From: ANME-2 cluster archaeon | GTDB lineage: Archaea > Halobacteriota > Methanosarcinia > Methanosarcinales > Methanocomedenaceae | Assembly: GCA_019429385.1 (NCBI GenBank) | Contig: JAHYIS010000024.1 | Coordinates: 1-42,282 of the forward strand | Direction of reading: 5' to 3' | DNA length: 42,282 bases | Shown: piece by piece, positions 35,882-42,282 of the stretch | How positions within the stretch are numbered: position 1 is the stretch's first letter | Layout: every line of letters starts with the position of its first letter | The notes under the pieces: generated by a model | Database searches by the model: none | Told to the model about the DNA's origin: nothing | What the model saw: the letters and a program-made list of their open reading frames with translations, nothing else | Translations under genes and position numbers: made by a program

Positions 35882-36735
35882 ACGTTACTGACGTTTTTAG
35901 CTCCATACCTGGCGGGGATGGCCCGGTCTTGAAATTCCTCATAGTCCTTCTGACCATTATTGGAGCAGTCTTTGTCAGTAAGGTAGCCACGATCTATCTC
36001 AGAAGAACTCTCAAAGAGAAGATGAGCAAAGACCACCTGGAGATCATTCTCAAATTAACCTCATACTCAATCATTATTGTCGCTATTTTATTCTTCATGC
36101 TTCCGGCCCTGAATGTTGAACCCTCAAGCATACTTGTGGCTGGCAGTGTTGTTGGTTTCATTATAGGTTTTGCCAGCCAGAATATCGTAGGCAACATGGT
36201 ATCGGGTTTGTTCCTGATGACCGAGAGACCCATAAAGGTGGGCAATATCGTGAACATAGATGGAAATTCAGGCACAGTAGAGGATATTACCCTGATCTCC
36301 ACCATTATCAGGACCTATGATGGATTATATGTGAGAATACCAAACCAGACAGTGTTCACAACGACCATTACCAATTATGTGGCCAATGTGGCCAGAAGGT
36401 TCGATTATGTGGTGGGGATACGCTACAACGACGATGCTGACAAGGCCATAGAGATCATCAAAAATATCATCGAAGATCATCCTTTTACCCTCAAGAACCC
36501 ATCGCCCGTTGTGTTCGTGGATAATCTGGGGGATAATGCGGTCAATATTGTTGTCAGGATATGGGCGCCCAGTACCGATTGGTATGGAGCTAAGACCGAG
36601 CTTCTCTGGATAATGAAGAAAACTCTGGAGGAGAACGGCATGGAGATCGCTTTCCCGCAGCGCACATTATGGTTCGCCAATGAGCTGCAGAGCAAGCAGA
36701 TAGATAAAAAAGAAGTACCATCTGGTAATGGATAG
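35878..36735 (+). CDS. MscS-family mechanosensitive channel (4 of 4)
   Basis: 285 residues with three membrane helices. The pore segment GFIIGFASQNIVGNMVSGLFL is the classical glycine/alanine-rich helix with the conserved FASQN turn. PIKVGNIVNIDGNSGTVEDITL follows, the best match to MscS in the window. ATGA overlap with the DUF432 gene upstream; the DUF389 gene follows after 9 bases. Confidence 0.95.
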   Translation: MNVTDVFSSIPGGDGPVLKFLIVLLTIIGAVFVSKVATIYLRRTLKEKMSKDHLEIILKLTSYSIIIVAILFFMLPALNVEPSSILVAGSVVGFIIGFASQNIVGNMVSGLFLMTERPIKVGNIVNIDGNSGTVEDITLISTIIRTYDGLYVRIPNQTVFTTTITNYVANVARRFDYVVGIRYNDDADKAIEIIKNIIEDHPFTLKNPSPVVFVDNLGDNAVNIVVRIWAPSTDWYGAKTELLWIMKKTLEENGMEIAFPQRTLWFANELQSKQIDKKEVPSGNG

Positions 36736-36744
36736 GAATCAACA

Positions 36745-37764
36745 ATGGCTCTTCGTCAGATTGAGATATTTATTCCCTCAAAGGAAGAATATCGCGTTCA
36801 GGACGCGTTGAAAGACTTACCGGTCCTGGGAATATGGCAGGAAAGGTTTTCAAAGGATTTCATCCAGATAATAATACTTCTTGATGCAGAGACTAGTGAA
36901 TTCGTTCTTGATAGATTGGAACAAAATATATCCCTGGTGGAAGGATACAGGATAATAATTCTTCCTGTTGAGGCCACTCTGCCAAAACAAAAACCATTAC
37001 ATGAAAAAGTACCTGAGAGGGAAGAACCGGTCCTGGAAGATAAAACCAATGAAAAACCCGCCAGGATAAGTCGTGAAGAACTCTATTCTGATATTGAAGA
37101 GACCATCAATCAGACCAGGATATTTATTGTCCTGGCCTTTTTATCTTCTGTGGTTGCTGCTATTGGCATCCTGCAAAATAATGTTGCTGTTATTATAGGC
37201 GCAATGGTTATCGCCCCCTTACTGGGCCCGAACGTTGCACTCTCGCTTGCAACCACTCTTGGTGATATTGACCTGGCCAAACGGGCCCTGAAAGCCAATA
37301 TTAAGGGTATACTTACTGTCCTTTCATTTGCTGTAATTCTGGGATTTGTGTTTAAGGTAGACCCGAATATCCCCGAACTGATTTCCAGAACAAAAGTCAC
37401 TTTCGGTGACATTATTCTCGCCCTTGCCGCAGGCAGTGCAGCTGCGCTGTCATTGACCACAGGCGTTCCAAGTGCCCTTATCGGTGTCATGGTTGCTGTG
37501 GCCCTGCTCCCGCCGCTTGTTGTTTTCGGGTTGTTGCTGGGGCAGGGAGAATGGGTATTGGCAACGGGGGCACTGCTTCTGGTGCTCACGAACGCGATAT
37601 GCATAAATCTTTCAGGTGTTGTGACCTTCCTGATACAGGGAATACGTCCCCGCAAGTACAGGGATGCAGACAGGGCCAAAAAGGCGACAATAATTGCTCT
37701 TATTCTGTGGACATTTCTGTTGATATTGCTCGGAGTATCGATTGTTCTTTCGCAGAAATGGTAA
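36745..37764 (+). CDS. DUF389 (TIGR00341-type) membrane protein
   Basis: 339 residues. The N-terminal 110 residues are soluble, followed by about six hydrophobic segments. The family stretch GAMVIAPLLGPNVALSLATT is present, then ALSLTTGVPSALIGVMVAVALLPPLV. DUF389 proteins are widespread predicted membrane proteins without an assigned transport role. It is the last gene of the DUF432-MscS-DUF389 set, convergent with the methyltransferase (5-base gap). Confidence 0.85.
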   Translation: MALRQIEIFIPSKEEYRVQDALKDLPVLGIWQERFSKDFIQIIILLDAETSEFVLDRLEQNISLVEGYRIIILPVEATLPKQKPLHEKVPEREEPVLEDKTNEKPARISREELYSDIEETINQTRIFIVLAFLSSVVAAIGILQNNVAVIIGAMVIAPLLGPNVALSLATTLGDIDLAKRALKANIKGILTVLSFAVILGFVFKVDPNIPELISRTKVTFGDIILALAAGSAAALSLTTGVPSALIGVMVAVALLPPLVVFGLLLGQGEWVLATGALLLVLTNAICINLSGVVTFLIQGIRPRKYRDADRAKKATIIALILWTFLLILLGVSIVLSQKW

Positions 37765-37769
37765 AACAT

Positions 37770-38795
37770 TCACGTAACTTGTTCCAGCAGGTACATCATG
37801 TCCGTAATCCGGAACAGGTGCACTGTACTCTTTCCTGTCAGACCTGCCTCTATCCTGTTCCTTACATCCCAATAGTCATCTGGTTCCACATGAAAACGTA
37901 TTACAGCCTTCCCCACTCCATTCTTCCTGAGAGAATGGTTTATTGAGTTACAGTCGAATGCGACCCTGTCAATCACACGATATCTATTCTTAAAAAATGG
38001 TGAATCAATGTTCGATTCCGAGGTTAAGAGGCTCCGCCTGGCATCGATCTTTACGAGGCTCATATCAATGTTCAATTCGGCTGCAAGCTCCCCCAGCAGT
38101 CCCGCCTTCACCACAGCAGGGTCTGGCTCAAAAGCATAGGTCAGAAGTTCGTTAACCTCTGGTATTCCGGTCGGTGCTGCTTCACCCGACTTCAGCCTGT
38201 AATACATATCCCCTTGCAATACCACAGCCGACCTTTCACACTCCTTCAGAGGCCCGAAGTACAGCGTCAGCCTGTTCAGTTGCCCATCCAGGCTCAGGTA
38301 CTCCCTTTCACAATCAAAATCGATCCGCTCGGGCGGCATCTGTGGCGGTGCCTCGAAAGCGAAGCTGCCGGTAACATCCCTGTACGCCTCCAGCACCTTT
38401 GGTATCCCGGGTCGCAGGTTATCGGTCTGCCGCATATCTTCAGTGGCAGGCCGGGCCGGGTCGCTGAAAATAATGTCGGCATCGGCAAGTTGTTCCATCA
38501 CCTGCGGCGACAGGGCATCACCCTCAATAAAGGTGATATTGTCAACGCCATACACTCCCGCATTACGGCGGGCGCACTCAAGCCTTTCACCGTCTATATC
38601 CACTCCATAGACCCTGCCGCATTCCTCTGCGAAGCAAATGGTCTGCCCCCCGATACCGCAACTGATGTCAGCCAGCACACCGCACGTAAGCCTCCCGGCC
38701 CGGTAGCTGGCCACTATTTCAGGCGTGGCGAATCGCACTCCATCACCGCAGGTATATACAGGCTTGCTGAACTTGGGGCTTCTTATTCGTTTCAT
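37770..38795 (-). CDS. Class I SAM-dependent methyltransferase with THUMP-like C-terminus
   Basis: 341 residues. SAM-binding motif I is LADISCGIGGQT; the acidic loop VYGVDID and the catalytic-region SDPARPA follow. The C-terminal third resembles the THUMP-like/PG_1098 type of RNA methyltransferase relatives. The target is probably RNA, but the family has no fixed substrate that I can read here. An AGGTTGA site lies before the ATG. It marks the left border of the accessory island. Confidence 0.78.
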   Translation of the reverse strand: MKRIRSPKFSKPVYTCGDGVRFATPEIVASYRAGRLTCGVLADISCGIGGQTICFAEECGRVYGVDIDGERLECARRNAGVYGVDNITFIEGDALSPQVMEQLADADIIFSDPARPATEDMRQTDNLRPGIPKVLEAYRDVTGSFAFEAPPQMPPERIDFDCEREYLSLDGQLNRLTLYFGPLKECERSAVVLQGDMYYRLKSGEAAPTGIPEVNELLTYAFEPDPAVVKAGLLGELAAELNIDMSLVKIDARRSLLTSESNIDSPFFKNRYRVIDRVAFDCNSINHSLRKNGVGKAVIRFHVEPDDYWDVRNRIEAGLTGKSTVHLFRITDMMYLLEQVT

Positions 38796-38908
38796 TGGTC
38801 AACCTTAATTGTTTGCTAACTCTACAACTTGCTTATTTGTGTGATTCTCTAAATCTTCTTTATTCAAATAAGACTGATAATCTACCTTTTTAGTCAGAGT
38901 ATTTTTGA

Positions 38909-39750
38909 TTAATCCTTGATTTGTTTATTTAATTTCTTATCAGTTAAGTGAAGATAATTCTCATTTGAAACAATGGATTTACCTGTTTTTTGCTCTATTT
39001 CTTTGCGGGTATTCTTTGCAATAGTACCACCTTCAAGAGCAGAATCTTTGCATTCACTAAATCCCTGCGAATCTTTTGAGATTGTGATGTCTGTTGTTGC
39101 TTTTTCGCCAACCATTGTAAGGATCAACTCCCAGTCATTCATATGGTCTCTAAGGTTCTGGTTGTTTTTTTTTACCTTTTGAATTTTTTATATTCACCGA
39201 CTGTTTTACCAAATGTAGCTTTCGATATCTCATTGGTAAGTATCGCAAAGTCTTTTTGCTGCTGAATGTCCCTGTTTTTCCATTCATCTGTCAAATCCTG
39301 CCTGATTGCTATGCCCCGGAGTCTCTTTTCAATCCATTCCGCAGGGTATCCTTTAAGCTCGTAATAGTCCTTGACTCTGTCCTGTGCAATTTCGGGGTTT
39401 TCTATTTCCTGCACCCGTTCATAACCGACTTTAGCGAGCCACCTTTTGAATGGTTCGACTTTTGGGGATGAGATGGACTGGATTACCCTGAACATGGACT
39501 CTGTATTTGCGCAATCTGTGCTGTAGTATTTACCATCAGATGATGGCAGTTTCAGTTGTACGATTATTTCGTACAACTGGAATCCTTCCTCATCAAGCTT
39601 GATTTTTAGATCAGACCAGTATCTTCTAGGTATGGAACTGTCTGTTAAGGCTCCCACTATATCAACAACTGAAAAATACCATTGTCTGTCGTGCCAGATT
39701 CTTCTTATTTTAGCACTCTCAAAAACTACAAGTGCATCATTTGAGTCCAT
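38909..39750 (-). pseudogene. DinD/BRO-type protein gene split by a frameshift
   Basis: The first part (39172-39750, 192 codons) begins with a Bro-N domain (WHDRQWYFSVVDIVGALT) and continues like DNA-damage-inducible protein D up to GEYKKFK. It then stops at a TAA beside a run of nine A residues (39165-39173). The expected continuation, NNQNLRDHMNDWELILTM and on to NYLHLTDKK, is in another frame and runs to 38909. The joined length, about 275 residues, is that of DinD. AGGTGG precedes the ATG. The break is a small indel around the A-run; programmed frameshifting or a sequencing error are alternatives. The flanking 38820-38908 stretch holds a 32-codon open tail without a start. Confidence 0.75.
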
Positions 39751-39861
39751 TTTATTCCACCTGAAGGGATTATCCTGTATTGCTAAGTTGGTGTCAGGGA
39801 TTAAAAAGACTGGGGGAGCAGAGTGAAAGTAATTTAATAAATTATGTTTGCTGAGTCCAGC

Positions 39862-40017
39862 TCATGTCCCCTCATTGAACCCCGCGACAATCTGTATCTC
39901 TTCGGGGGTCAGGTCGTAGAGTTTATAGACGAGCTGGTCGATTTGGTTTTCAAATCCTGTTTTATTTTCAAGTTTTCTCTTTTTAGATCTGGGATGTCCT
40001 TTTGCACTACTTGCCAT
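39862..40017 (-). CDS. Standalone LVYKLxDLTPEEI tail mini-ORF, copy C
   Basis: 51 residues. A basic start (MASSAKGHPRSKKRKL) is followed by ENQIDQLVYKLYDLTPEEI and the end AGFNEGT. The same tail occurs in two other mini-ORFs of this island, with about 90 bp of similar DNA. GGAG stands 6 bases before the ATG. The gene overlaps the 3' end of the hepT-like gene in another frame. This sequence resembles the C-terminal tail of many Eco57I-type restriction-methylation and helicase-type proteins, here free of any enzyme domain. It could be an adaptor, or the stump of a lost gene. Confidence 0.6.
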   Translation of the reverse strand: MASSAKGHPRSKKRKLENKTGFENQIDQLVYKLYDLTPEEIQIVAGFNEGT

Positions 40018-40286
40018 GTCAACTCCAGATCAGTTCCGAAGTATTTATGGATAAGGACATCTCTCATACCGGCTATTTTTTTCCATGGAACATCAGGATA
40101 ATTGTTCTTAACTTCGGTAGGTAAATTCTTGAAAGCTTCTCCTATGATTTCTATTCTACGAATAATCGAATCCTGAAGTTGAACTGATTCAATGAAATCA
40201 CTGAATGTTTTATTTGCGGTATAATTTTCAATAAGTTCAATACTCTCTAAAATATGGTCTATAAATACTTAGGAATCTTTTTTCAT
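39909..40286 (-). pseudogene. HepT-type HEPN toxin gene with an in-frame stop at codon 6
   Basis: The ATG overlaps the mntA stop (ATGA), the usual arrangement. After MKKDS comes TAA (40269-40271), where a Lys codon would fit; the frame then continues unbroken for 119 codons as a HEPN/DUF86 protein: DHILESIELIENYT, then the nuclease motif RDVLIHKYF (R-x4-H-x-Y). One substitution, AAA to TAA, explains the stop. No good restart codon is visible before the core, so the toxin is probably dead while the antitoxin is intact. The 3' part is overlapped by tail copy C. Confidence 0.8.
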
Positions 40287-40570
40287 AGTATCACTTCCTG
40301 TTCGCGAAGTATCCTGTCCTTTAAAAGAGGATGCAGAGAATTGTATGTAAGAACATCAACCTTCCTTTTCAGCATCTCTTCGAGTTCTAATTTTAAGCCT
40401 ACAAGGTCAAGCAGGCTTTTTCTCTCTTTGAATTCAATGAGAATATCTATGTCGCTTTCATCAGTCAATTCTCCTCTTACAACAGAACCAAAAAGGGATG
40501 CACGTTTAACGTCATTCTGTTTGAGTGCATTGAGAATTTTCCCTCTTATTTCGATTATTTGTTCATTCAT
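40283..40570 (-). CDS. MntA-type minimal nucleotidyltransferase antitoxin
   Basis: 95 residues. The nucleotidyltransferase signature GSVVRGELTDESDIDILIEF holds the catalytic GS (28-29) and the D-x-D pair (40-42). In MntA-HepT systems this protein AMPylates HepT near its RX4HXY motif and thereby neutralises it. The gene overlaps the hepT start by 4 bases. AAGGTT stands before the ATG. Confidence 0.9.
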   Translation of the reverse strand: MNEQIIEIRGKILNALKQNDVKRASLFGSVVRGELTDESDIDILIEFKERKSLLDLVGLKLELEEMLKRKVDVLTYNSLHPLLKDRILREQEVIL

Positions 40571-40596
40571 TTATGTAACCTTCTTTTTGATTCATT

Positions 40597-40815
40597 TTAA
40601 TTCCCCTCATTGAACCCCTCGACAATCTCTATCTCTTCGGGGGTCAGGTCAAAGAGTTTGTAGACGAGCTGGTCTATCTGGGATTCCAAGAGTTGTACCT
40701 GGGATTGTTTTTGTGGGTTGTCGGGATAGTCGGGGACGCTTCGGTTTTTAAGATTCTTCCCGCAATCTTGCGTCAACCTTTGCGTCAACTCTTGCGTCAA
40801 CCTATTTAATGACAT
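40597..40815 (-). CDS. Standalone LVYKLxDLTPEEI tail mini-ORF, copy B
   Basis: 72 residues. It begins with three LTQ repeats (LTQELTQRLTQ), then a polar linker (PDYPDNPQKQSQ), then ESQIDQLVYKLFDLTPEEI and GFNEGN. The ATG lies inside the last codons of the Fic gene, 14 bases before its stop, with CAGGG about 10 bases upstream; a TTG 33 bases earlier is possible. It may be the detached tail of the Fic protein, since one base shift would join the two frames. Confidence 0.6.
   Translation of the reverse strand: MSLNRLTQELTQRLTQDCGKNLKNRSVPDYPDNPQKQSQVQLLESQIDQLVYKLFDLTPEEIEIVEGFNEGN
40768..40803. repeat. Three tandem 12-bp repeats
   Basis: Three units of TTGCGTCAACCT (middle unit ends CTC) encode the LTQ repeats of tail copy B on the minus strand. 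The length is a multiple of three, so copy number changes would keep the frame. Confidence 0.9.
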
Positions 40816-41884
40816 AATATATTGCCCTGCCAGCACCTTTTTGCTCAATAAGATCTATTTCGGTTAGCTTTATAATTTCCTTATGCGCTGCCTGGCGTGA
40901 GATTTTAAACATCGTTTGGATTTCGCCGCTTGTTATTTGCCCATTTGAAATTATATTTTCCATAATTTTCATTTGCTTTTCTGTGAGTGCAATCTGTCCC
41001 CTGGATTCTTTTTTATGTTTTTCCAGAGAAAGTTGTAGTGCCTTCTCTTTTACCTTTGTGATGGAGAGAAGAACGCCATCTGTGAAATATTCAAGCCAGT
41101 CGGTAAGATCGAGTGTTTTCTGGTCAACTGATTTTAAAGCGTGGTAGTATGCATTCCTCTCGCTATCGTAATAGTCATCAAGTGCAAAAAATTTCTTAAT
41201 ATCAAATTCCCTTCCATAAAGGATAAGTGTAGCTAATGCCCTTGCTGTCCTGCCATTACCATCAATAAAAGGGTGGATTCTTACAAATTCATAATGTGAT
41301 ATGCCTGCAACAAGGACAGGGCTGAACTGGGATGAGGTATTTGAGTTGAGCCATTCTATGAACTTGGCCATTAACTCCGGCACTTCTTCGGGGGGCGGAG
41401 GCATAAAAATAACCTCTCCTGTTATCCTGCTTCCAACATATACCTGAAGTTCTCGATATTTTCCTTCATGCTCAGGATTTTCTAAAGTTTCTGTTGTTAT
41501 ATCCCTCTGCAATTTCAAAACCGTTTTTTCAGTGATCTTACCTTGCTCCTGATAATTATCTATATTATCTAAAACTTTAAGATAATTAATCACTTCCTGT
41601 TGCGCTTTTCTTGTTGCTGTGACTTTTCTGCCCTGAGCAAGCTGGCTGACTTCTTCTAATGTTAGAGGATTTCCTTCTATTGCTGTGGATGCATGTGCTG
41701 CTCTTATCAGTGCATCTCTTCTGAGCGAGATTTCCCATTTTGGCACGAGATAGGCGTTGAGAATGGTCTCTCTGGCTGAGGCTATGTCAACGAGATTTTT
41801 GACCATCCGGTGGGTGTACCTGAAGTTCGGGTTAAAAATTCTATTCACCTTCTTTAATAGAATTGAACCATGTGTATCTGGCAT
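40802..41884 (-). CDS. Fic-domain protein with N-terminal inhibitory motif
   Basis: 360 residues. The Fic active site HPFIDGNGRTAR starts at residue 204, so AMP or another nucleotide part could be transferred to target proteins. The inhibitory motif STAIEGN (66-72) is N-terminal to the Fic core and matches (S/T)xxxE(G/N), giving a self-inhibited enzyme. The C-terminal part (about 295-360) is a winged helix (ITSGEIQTMFKISRQAAHKEI). No good ribosome site precedes the ATG, and the DNA just upstream carries the GC-rich insert, so the 5' region may have been rearranged. Followed by tail copy B. Confidence 0.9.
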   Translation of the reverse strand: MPDTHGSILLKKVNRIFNPNFRYTHRMVKNLVDIASARETILNAYLVPKWEISLRRDALIRAAHASTAIEGNPLTLEEVSQLAQGRKVTATRKAQQEVINYLKVLDNIDNYQEQGKITEKTVLKLQRDITTETLENPEHEGKYRELQVYVGSRITGEVIFMPPPPEEVPELMAKFIEWLNSNTSSQFSPVLVAGISHYEFVRIHPFIDGNGRTARALATLILYGREFDIKKFFALDDYYDSERNAYYHALKSVDQKTLDLTDWLEYFTDGVLLSITKVKEKALQLSLEKHKKESRGQIALTEKQMKIMENIISNGQITSGEIQTMFKISRQAAHKEIIKLTEIDLIEQKGAGRAIYYVIK

Positions 41885-41908
41885 CAGATGGATTTTCTGA
41901 GTTCATTG

Positions 41909-42090
41909 TCATTTCCCCTTATTGAACCGCCGAGTTGCGCTTCGGCAGGACGCACCCACGCAGAGTTGCCTCTCTGCAGACGGCGCCCACCGGCGGCGCT
42001 TTGCGCCTTGGTAGGGCAATTGTGTTTCGCGGCGATAGCCGCCCCAGTCTGGCAGGACTCTGGCTCCATCTCATTTCCCCTTATTGAACC
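41909..42090. mobile_element. GC-rich 142-bp insert between exact 20-bp direct repeats
   Basis: TCATTTCCCCTTATTGAACC occurs at 41909-41928 and again at 42071-42090. The sequence between is markedly GC-rich, with short palindromes (GCCGA...TCGGC at its left end, GGCGCC-like blocks in the middle), against AT-rich flanks. The repeat is the 3' end of tail copy A. A 61-codon frame on the minus strand spans it but has no family likeness. It may be a small non-autonomous element or repeat cassette; a 20-bp target duplication would be long, so recombination is an alternative. Confidence 0.45.
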
Positions 42091-42205
42091 CCTCTACAAT
42101 AGCTATCTCTTCGGGGGTCAGGTCGTAGAGTTTGTAGACGAGCTGGTCGATTTGCTTTTCAAGAGTTTTTACGCGGGCATGTTTTTCTGTTAGGTCGAAT
42201 TTCAT
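42071..42205 (-). CDS. Standalone LVYKLxDLTPEEI tail mini-ORF, copy A
   Basis: 44 residues, almost nothing but the tail: MKFDLTEKHARVKTLEKQ, then IDQLVYKLYDLTPEEI and GFNKGK. AGGAGAT stands 7-8 bases before the ATG, a near-ideal ribosome site placed at the end of the DinD-like gene, whose stop codon lies 3 bases before this ATG. The strong site suggests it is translated, probably coupled to the upstream gene. Confidence 0.65.
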   Translation of the reverse strand: MKFDLTEKHARVKTLEKQIDQLVYKLYDLTPEEIAIVEGFNKGK

Positions 42206-42208
42206 GAA

Positions 42209-42282
42209 TTAATCTCCTTTTCGATCCTCATTAGATTGTTCTTCAACCAGTTTTCTTTGTTTCTTTCCTGTTAAGTGAAGAT
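42209..42282 (-). CDS. C-terminal end of a second DinD/BRO-type protein (partial)
   Basis: Only the last 23 codons are in the window. They begin LHLTGKKQRKLVEEQS, matching the end of the DinD-like gene on the left side of the island (LHLTDKKLNKQ); the 13 bases GTTAAGTGAAGAT at the right edge also occur at 38944-38956. The upstream part lies outside the window, so I cannot say whether this copy is intact. Confidence 0.6.
   Translation of the reverse strand, partial: LHLTGKKQRKLVEEQSNEDRKGD

Noticed and set aside
41884-42069. A 61-codon minus-strand ORF across the GC-rich insert
   Set aside because: It exists because GC-rich DNA has few stops; there is no ribosome site, and it ends in sequence that belongs to the tail-gene repeat.
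1-42282. CRISPR array, tRNA or rRNA genes
   Set aside because: I saw no run of regularly spaced identical repeats, no cloverleaf with a CCA-end context and no rRNA-like sequence; a tRNAscan or Infernal run would settle it.

Overview
The window reads as a piece of a methanogen-type or methane/alkane-oxidising euryarchaeon, most likely a Methanosarcinales relative such as Methanoperedens/ANME-2d or a GoM-Arc1-like lineage. The evidence is archaeal TATA boxes and GGAGGTG-type ribosome sites, a soluble heterodisulfide reductase operon (hdrCBA), the archaeal siroheme-based heme route (hemL, hemC, cobA, hemD, ahbC), a very large multiheme c-type cytochrome and a class II ribonucleotide reductase. 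The lineage is inferred; no rRNA or other marker gene is present, and I saw no tRNA or CRISPR array.

Layout. 1-3.5 kb: the first 1171 codons of a secreted giant multiheme cytochrome on the minus strand, running off the left edge. 3.7-8.2 kb: a four-gene glycine betaine/choline-type ABC uptake operon (minus strand) next to a divergently transcribed proline dehydrogenase. 8.2-12.2 kb: hdrC-hdrB-hdrA and a 2[4Fe-4S] ferredoxin. 12.4-14.2 kb: an unknown membrane/coiled-coil protein overlapping larB. 14.3-19.7 kb: a heme biosynthesis cluster on the minus strand, ending in the radical SAM enzyme AhbC. 19.9-22.7 kb: queH, nrdJ and decayed gene fragments. 23.2-27.4 kb: a complete pst-phoU phosphate operon. 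27.5-29.7 kb: a small membrane protein, an NSS-family sodium symporter and a four-repeat helical protein. 30-37.8 kb: an envelope/osmotic-stress block with four different MscS channels, CorA, a DUF432 protein, a DUF389 protein and a P-loop ATPase. 37.8-38.8 kb: a methyltransferase. 38.9-42.3 kb: an accessory island of toxin-antitoxin and phage-type modules.

How the parts connect. The heme cluster makes the tetrapyrrole that a multiheme cytochrome consumes, and HdrCBA plus ferredoxin handles cytoplasmic electron flow. The betaine-type importer, proline dehydrogenase, NSS symporter and four MscS channels all bear on osmotic balance, so much of the window looks like a redox-plus-osmotic toolkit. 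These links are inferred from neighbourhood and family knowledge.

The least ordinary part is the right-hand island. Two DinD/BRO-like genes (one frameshifted, one cut by the window edge) bracket a Fic protein and a MntA-HepT pair whose HepT has an in-frame stop. Three standalone mini-ORFs encode nearly the same tail, IDQLVYKLxDLTPEEIxIV, each directly after a different gene of the island, and two of them have strong ribosome sites. A 142-bp GC-rich insert lies between exact 20-bp repeats of the end of one tail gene. I regard this tail cassette array as the best candidate for something undescribed.
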